From Peribacillus sp. Bi96 (lineage in GTDB: Bacteria > Bacillota > Bacilli > Bacillales > DSM-1321), in assembly GCF_918698115.1 (NCBI RefSeq), contig NZ_CAKKLV010000031.1, positions 1 through 45,216 on the forward strand: a stretch of 45,216 bases of DNA, read 5' to 3'. Both the position numbers and the translations under genes were made by a program. The notes beneath the pieces were generated by a model. It made no database searches. It was not told where the DNA came from and was given only the letters and a program-made list of their open reading frames with translations. This document shows positions 42,951 to 45,216 of this stretch, in pieces. The stretch's first letter is position 1, and every line of letters starts with the position of its first letter.

Positions 42951-43102
42951 CTCTGTTCCTCCTTGTGAAAATCGAAAGTAAGTTATCGTCCAGTATTGTA
43001 GTATGTGACGAAAATATGTTTATTGTTTATCAAATATTTTAATCGACTTGGTCCAATAAGAAAATCAACACTAATCTTTAACAGAGCCTTTTAATAAAAG
43101 AA

Positions 43103-43125
43103 AGAGGACTATCTACTAGTCCTCT
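43103..43125 (-). terminator. Terminator of the bPH/Excalibur gene pair
   Basis: AGAGGACTA, loop, TAGTCCTCT (nine perfect pairs), then TTCTTTT on the minus strand, ten bases after the stop codon. Confidence 0.85.
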
Positions 43126-43135
43126 CAGGCTTACT

Positions 43136-43858
43136 TTACTTATCACAACCAATTCCATCACCATCACGGTCTAGGTGCTTGCCGTAACCAGGATTCCCTT
43201 CATATACAGGCGCTGCACCGGCGGATCGTACGGCATCACAGTTCTCATAATAAACCCTGGTGACCGCCTCTTGTTCCTTTTTTTCTTCAGCTAATCGAGC
43301 AGCTTCTTCCTTTTTCTTTTGTTCCTCAGCTAATTGAGCAGCTTCTTCCTTTTTCTTTTGTTCCTCAGCTAATCGAGCAGCTTCTTCCTTTTTCTTTTGC
43401 TCTTCAGCTAATCGAGCAGCTTCTTCCTTTTTCTTTTGTTCCTCAGCTAATCGAGCAGCTTCCTCCTTTTCCTTTTGTTCTTCAGCTAATCGAACAGCTT
43501 CTTTCTTTTTCTTTTGTTCCTCAGCTAATCGAGCAGCTTCTTCCTTCTTCTTTTGTTCTTCCGCCAAACGTTCAGCTTCTTTTTGCTCTTGTTTAAGAGT
43601 AATTTCCTTCTTTTCTTTAGGTACGGTTTCTTTTACTGGTTCTACAAAAATCATAGATAGTATGCAACTAAGTAAGAATCCTGCTAAAACTATCCATCCA
43701 GGTTTTGAAAACGTCACTCTTCCTTTACTACGTTGAATCATTTGGTAAATACCAAACAAGAAAATTATTAGACCTATCCAAGCAAAAGGGGTAATGATAA
43801 TAGTAGATAAAATTATAAATAGAGCAATAACAATCATAATCCATTTAATAAACTTCAA
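43136..43858 (-). CDS. Membrane-anchored coiled-coil protein with Excalibur domain
   Basis: About 240 residues. Two or three transmembrane segments lie in the first 75 (IKWIMIVIALFIILSTIII, then WIGLIIFLFG and WIVLAGFLLSCILSMIF). Next comes a charged region made of eight 13-residue units of the pattern EAARLAEEQKKKE (about 97-200), a long helix. The C-terminal Excalibur calcium-binding domain reads YYENCDAVRSAGAAPVY and ends DRDGDGIGCDK. The start is best taken as TTG 43858, six bases after GAGGTG; GTG 43867 overlaps that site. The Excalibur domain should face outward beyond the helix, held off the membrane. It is translationally coupled to the bPH/SHOCT gene. Confidence 0.75.
   Translation of the reverse strand: MKFIKWIMIVIALFIILSTIIITPFAWIGLIIFLFGIYQMIQRSKGRVTFSKPGWIVLAGFLLSCILSMIFVEPVKETVPKEKKEITLKQEQKEAERLAEEQKKKEEAARLAEEQKKKKEAVRLAEEQKEKEEAARLAEEQKKKEEAARLAEEQKKKEEAARLAEEQKKKEEAAQLAEEQKKKEEAARLAEEKKEQEAVTRVYYENCDAVRSAGAAPVYEGNPGYGKHLDRDGDGIGCDK
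43268..43579 (-). repeat. Eight tandem 39-bp coding repeats
   Basis: In-frame copies of a 39-base unit encoding EAARLAEEQKKKE with few changes. Near-identity of the central units at DNA level points to recent slippage expansion, so copy number probably varies between strains. Confidence 0.9.
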
Positions 43859-43868
43859 AATTTTCACC

Positions 43869-44591
43869 TCATGAGTTTAAAATCTTTTGTTTTTCTATTT
43901 CAAATTCTTCTTCAGTTAGCACGCCCTGATCACTTAATTTAGCAATTTGAGCAAGCTTCTCATACTTATCATCTGAATGTGCGGCTGCTTTATTTTTAGC
44001 TTTGCTTATTCCAGTAACCCGTTTTGACTCGTTCATTTTACTTCTAACAACTTTGAGAAACTGTTTGAGTTGATCGTCGTTTGCTATGTCGTCAAAGATT
44101 TTGCGGGTTCGTCCATAATCGATTAATAACTCTTTTTGAGCAAACCCATCCGGAGCTAATGAAATGCCATTCATTTTTCGATAATCGAAAGCTTCGGTGA
44201 ACTCACCGTGACCTATTCCATTAGTAACAAATATAAGTCTGTGGCTGGTTGCAATAAGCATGCCCTTGATTTCTCTTTTTTTCGTTTTATCATACTCAGC
44301 AGGTATAGCTATTAAAACTTCCTCATCGGGGGATTTAATATATTTTTCAAAATGGATAATTGTACTTTTATAGAGAGAAAAACCTACCCTATTGAAAAAA
44401 ACAGCACTCTTTCCGAAATATTTCTCAATTAATTGCATGTCAGCAGCTTGCTTTTTCTTTTTTTGCTGTTGGGCGATCTGATATTCCACTTCTCTTTGTT
44501 GACGTTTCTCCTCTTTGATTATAAGTGCCTTTTCTTTTTCTTCTGGTGAAACATACTCTTGTCCTAAAAGTTTTTTAAAAAAACTCAACAC
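43869..44591 (-). CDS. Bacterial PH-domain protein with SHOCT tail
   Basis: About 240 residues, soluble. A Lys/Gln-rich coiled segment (15-55) is followed by a YokE-type bacterial PH domain (about 90-190: EEVLIAIPAEYDK, GMLIATSHRLIFVTNG, a FDYRKMNGISL strand and a final helix). The C-terminal 35 residues are a clear SHOCT helix pair (LAQIAKLSDQGVLTEEEFEI). Start at GTG 44591 or TTG 44588 after GGAGG. It ends one base before the neighbouring membrane-protein frame. PH plus SHOCT suggests assembly or membrane-associated scaffolding; no enzyme is expected. Confidence 0.75.
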   Translation of the reverse strand: MLSFFKKLLGQEYVSPEEKEKALIIKEEKRQQREVEYQIAQQQKKKKQAADMQLIEKYFGKSAVFFNRVGFSLYKSTIIHFEKYIKSPDEEVLIAIPAEYDKTKKREIKGMLIATSHRLIFVTNGIGHGEFTEAFDYRKMNGISLAPDGFAQKELLIDYGRTRKIFDDIANDDQLKQFLKVVRSKMNESKRVTGISKAKNKAAAHSDDKYEKLAQIAKLSDQGVLTEEEFEIEKQKILNS

Positions 44592-44597
44592 AATCAC

Positions 44598-44872
44598 CTC
44601 CGTTTTTAATAAAGGATATTTTTTATGTAGCGGAAGTCGTTACTATCTAATAGCAATAAATATATAATACTACAAAAATTGAAAAAATTTCCTACACTTA
44701 ATTAAATAAAAATTCTCAGGGAGATTGGCAGGGGGCGAATAATAACTCTATTTGAGCAATTTCCAAATTGGTAGATATTGCATTACAGATTAGTTACCTC
44801 ATAATTGGTTCTGTTAAACAATAATGGACATTAAATACATATAAAATAGACAATCATTGCAATGGTCTTCTT
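44598..44872. other. AT-rich intergenic stretch
   Basis: No gene seen. It must contain the promoter of the bPH/Excalibur pair; TTGTAG, 17 bases, TATTAG near 44640-44670 (minus) is a weak candidate only. Confidence 0.3.
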
Positions 44873-44895
44873 CAACTAAACTGCCCCTTTAGTTG
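44873..44895. repeat. Perfect 8-bp inverted repeat beside the intron end
   Basis: CAACTAAA, CTGCCCC, TTTAGTTG: a clean stem-loop seven bases outside the intron 3' end. It may belong to the target site or to an older mobile-element end. Confidence 0.5.
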
Positions 44896-44901
44896 CATAA
44901 A

Positions 44902-45216
44902 ATCGAGTAGGAGGAGGCGCCTAGCCTCCGACCTCTCACACCACCGTACATACCGTTCGGTATACGGCGGTTCAGTTTAAGTCTGACGCAGTTTTGTATA
45001 TCGTTCATATAGATTTACTAACCCTTGGTGGTGCCAATAAACATTATTAAGGGTTTTGTCTAGAATAGGACTATGCGCTATGCGCCAATAACCCTTTCTG
45101 CTATTTCCCCATTCATATGCTTTTCCAAATGGGACGCCTAATCCTTTGAGTTTCCTCACTCTCGTTCTTGGCAATTTCCATTGTTTCCATAGGCACATCC
45201 TGAGTCTTCTTCGAAT
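44902..45216 (-). mobile_element. Group II intron, 3' end (runs off the right edge)
   Basis: On the minus strand, after the maturase stop, come domain V (about 44936-44973, GAACCGCCGTATACCG then GAACGGTATG.ACGGTGG), domain VI (stem GGAGGC/GCCTCC at 44911-44927) and the 3' end CTACTCGAT at about 44902. The CGC-type triad in domain V and a maturase without an endonuclease domain indicate class C. Only the last 315 bases are in the window. Confidence 0.8.
44977..45216 (-). CDS. ltrA: Group II intron maturase/reverse transcriptase, C-terminal part
   Basis: The last 79 codons of the intron-encoded protein; the 5' part lies beyond base 45216 and the frame is open to the edge. Text KQWKLPRTRVRKLKGLGVPF, then GKAYEWGNSRKGYWRIAHSP and WHHQGLVNLYERYTKLR, is the maturase (GIIM) tail of LtrA-type proteins. 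It ends there with no H-N-H endonuclease domain, as in class C introns. It would promote splicing and retrohoming of its intron. Confidence 0.88.
   Translation of the reverse strand: MRRRLRMCLWKQWKLPRTRVRKLKGLGVPFGKAYEWGNSRKGYWRIAHSPILDKTLNNVYWHHQGLVNLYERYTKLRQT

Noticed and set aside
43268..43579. CRISPR-like regular repeats
   Set aside because: The 39-base units are contiguous, in frame and without spacers; they encode a helical EAARLAEEQKKKE repeat.

Overview
The window is AT-rich Bacillaceae-type chromosomal DNA: strong GGAGG ribosome sites, TTG and GTG starts, TTGACA/TATAAT promoters, cre-like CcpA sites, and LicA/LicB-, LplB/YtcP- and YesM/YesN-like proteins. I would place it in Bacillus or a close genus (Neobacillus, Peribacillus, Niallia), without claiming a species. 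Apart from about 4.2-7.4 kb, nearly every gene reads on the minus strand.

Layout. Both ends lie in group II introns read on the minus strand: the 5' end of one at 1-122, sitting just behind a rho-independent terminator, and the 3' end of another (maturase C-terminus plus domains V and VI) at 44902-45216. From 0.2 to 4.2 kb there is a small conserved-looking ORF, an MFS transporter and an AraC-type regulator whose receiver domain has Glu instead of the phospho-accepting Asp. From 4.2 to 7.4 kb, on the plus strand, are a DsbA-family remnant, a LysE exporter with its AraC regulator, and a MaoC hot-dog protein. From 7.4 to 11.9 kb are a regulator with a cyclase-like domain, an argininosuccinate-lyase homologue and an amino-acid permease. 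From 12.8 to 17.7 kb is a cellobiose-type PTS operon (IIC, small membrane protein, GntR regulator, IIB, IIA, GH4 6-phospho-beta-glucosidase). Its promoter overlaps a cre-like site and adjoins a palindromic operator.

The main system is at 18.3-41.0 kb, an apparent N-glycan foraging locus. A ROK pseudogene, GH38, GH125, secreted GH85, a DUF624 membrane protein and a second GH38 are followed by a YesM/YesN-type two-component system. After a terminator come a CUT1-type ABC importer without its ATPase, a GH1 enzyme, two ROK kinases and ManA. The inferred flow is as follows. GH85 cuts N-glycans between the two core GlcNAc residues outside the cell. The importer takes in mannosyl-GlcNAc oligosaccharides. 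The two cytoplasmic GH38s and GH125 remove alpha-mannose. GH1 is the only candidate in the window for the remaining Man-beta-1,4-GlcNAc. The ROK kinases phosphorylate the sugars and ManA feeds mannose-6-phosphate into glycolysis.

From 41.0 to 44.9 kb is a decayed accessory zone: a truncated gene with a terminator, a pseudogene with an amber stop, an unrecognised Cys/His-rich protein, and a coupled pair encoding a bPH/SHOCT protein and a membrane-anchored coiled-coil protein with an Excalibur domain.
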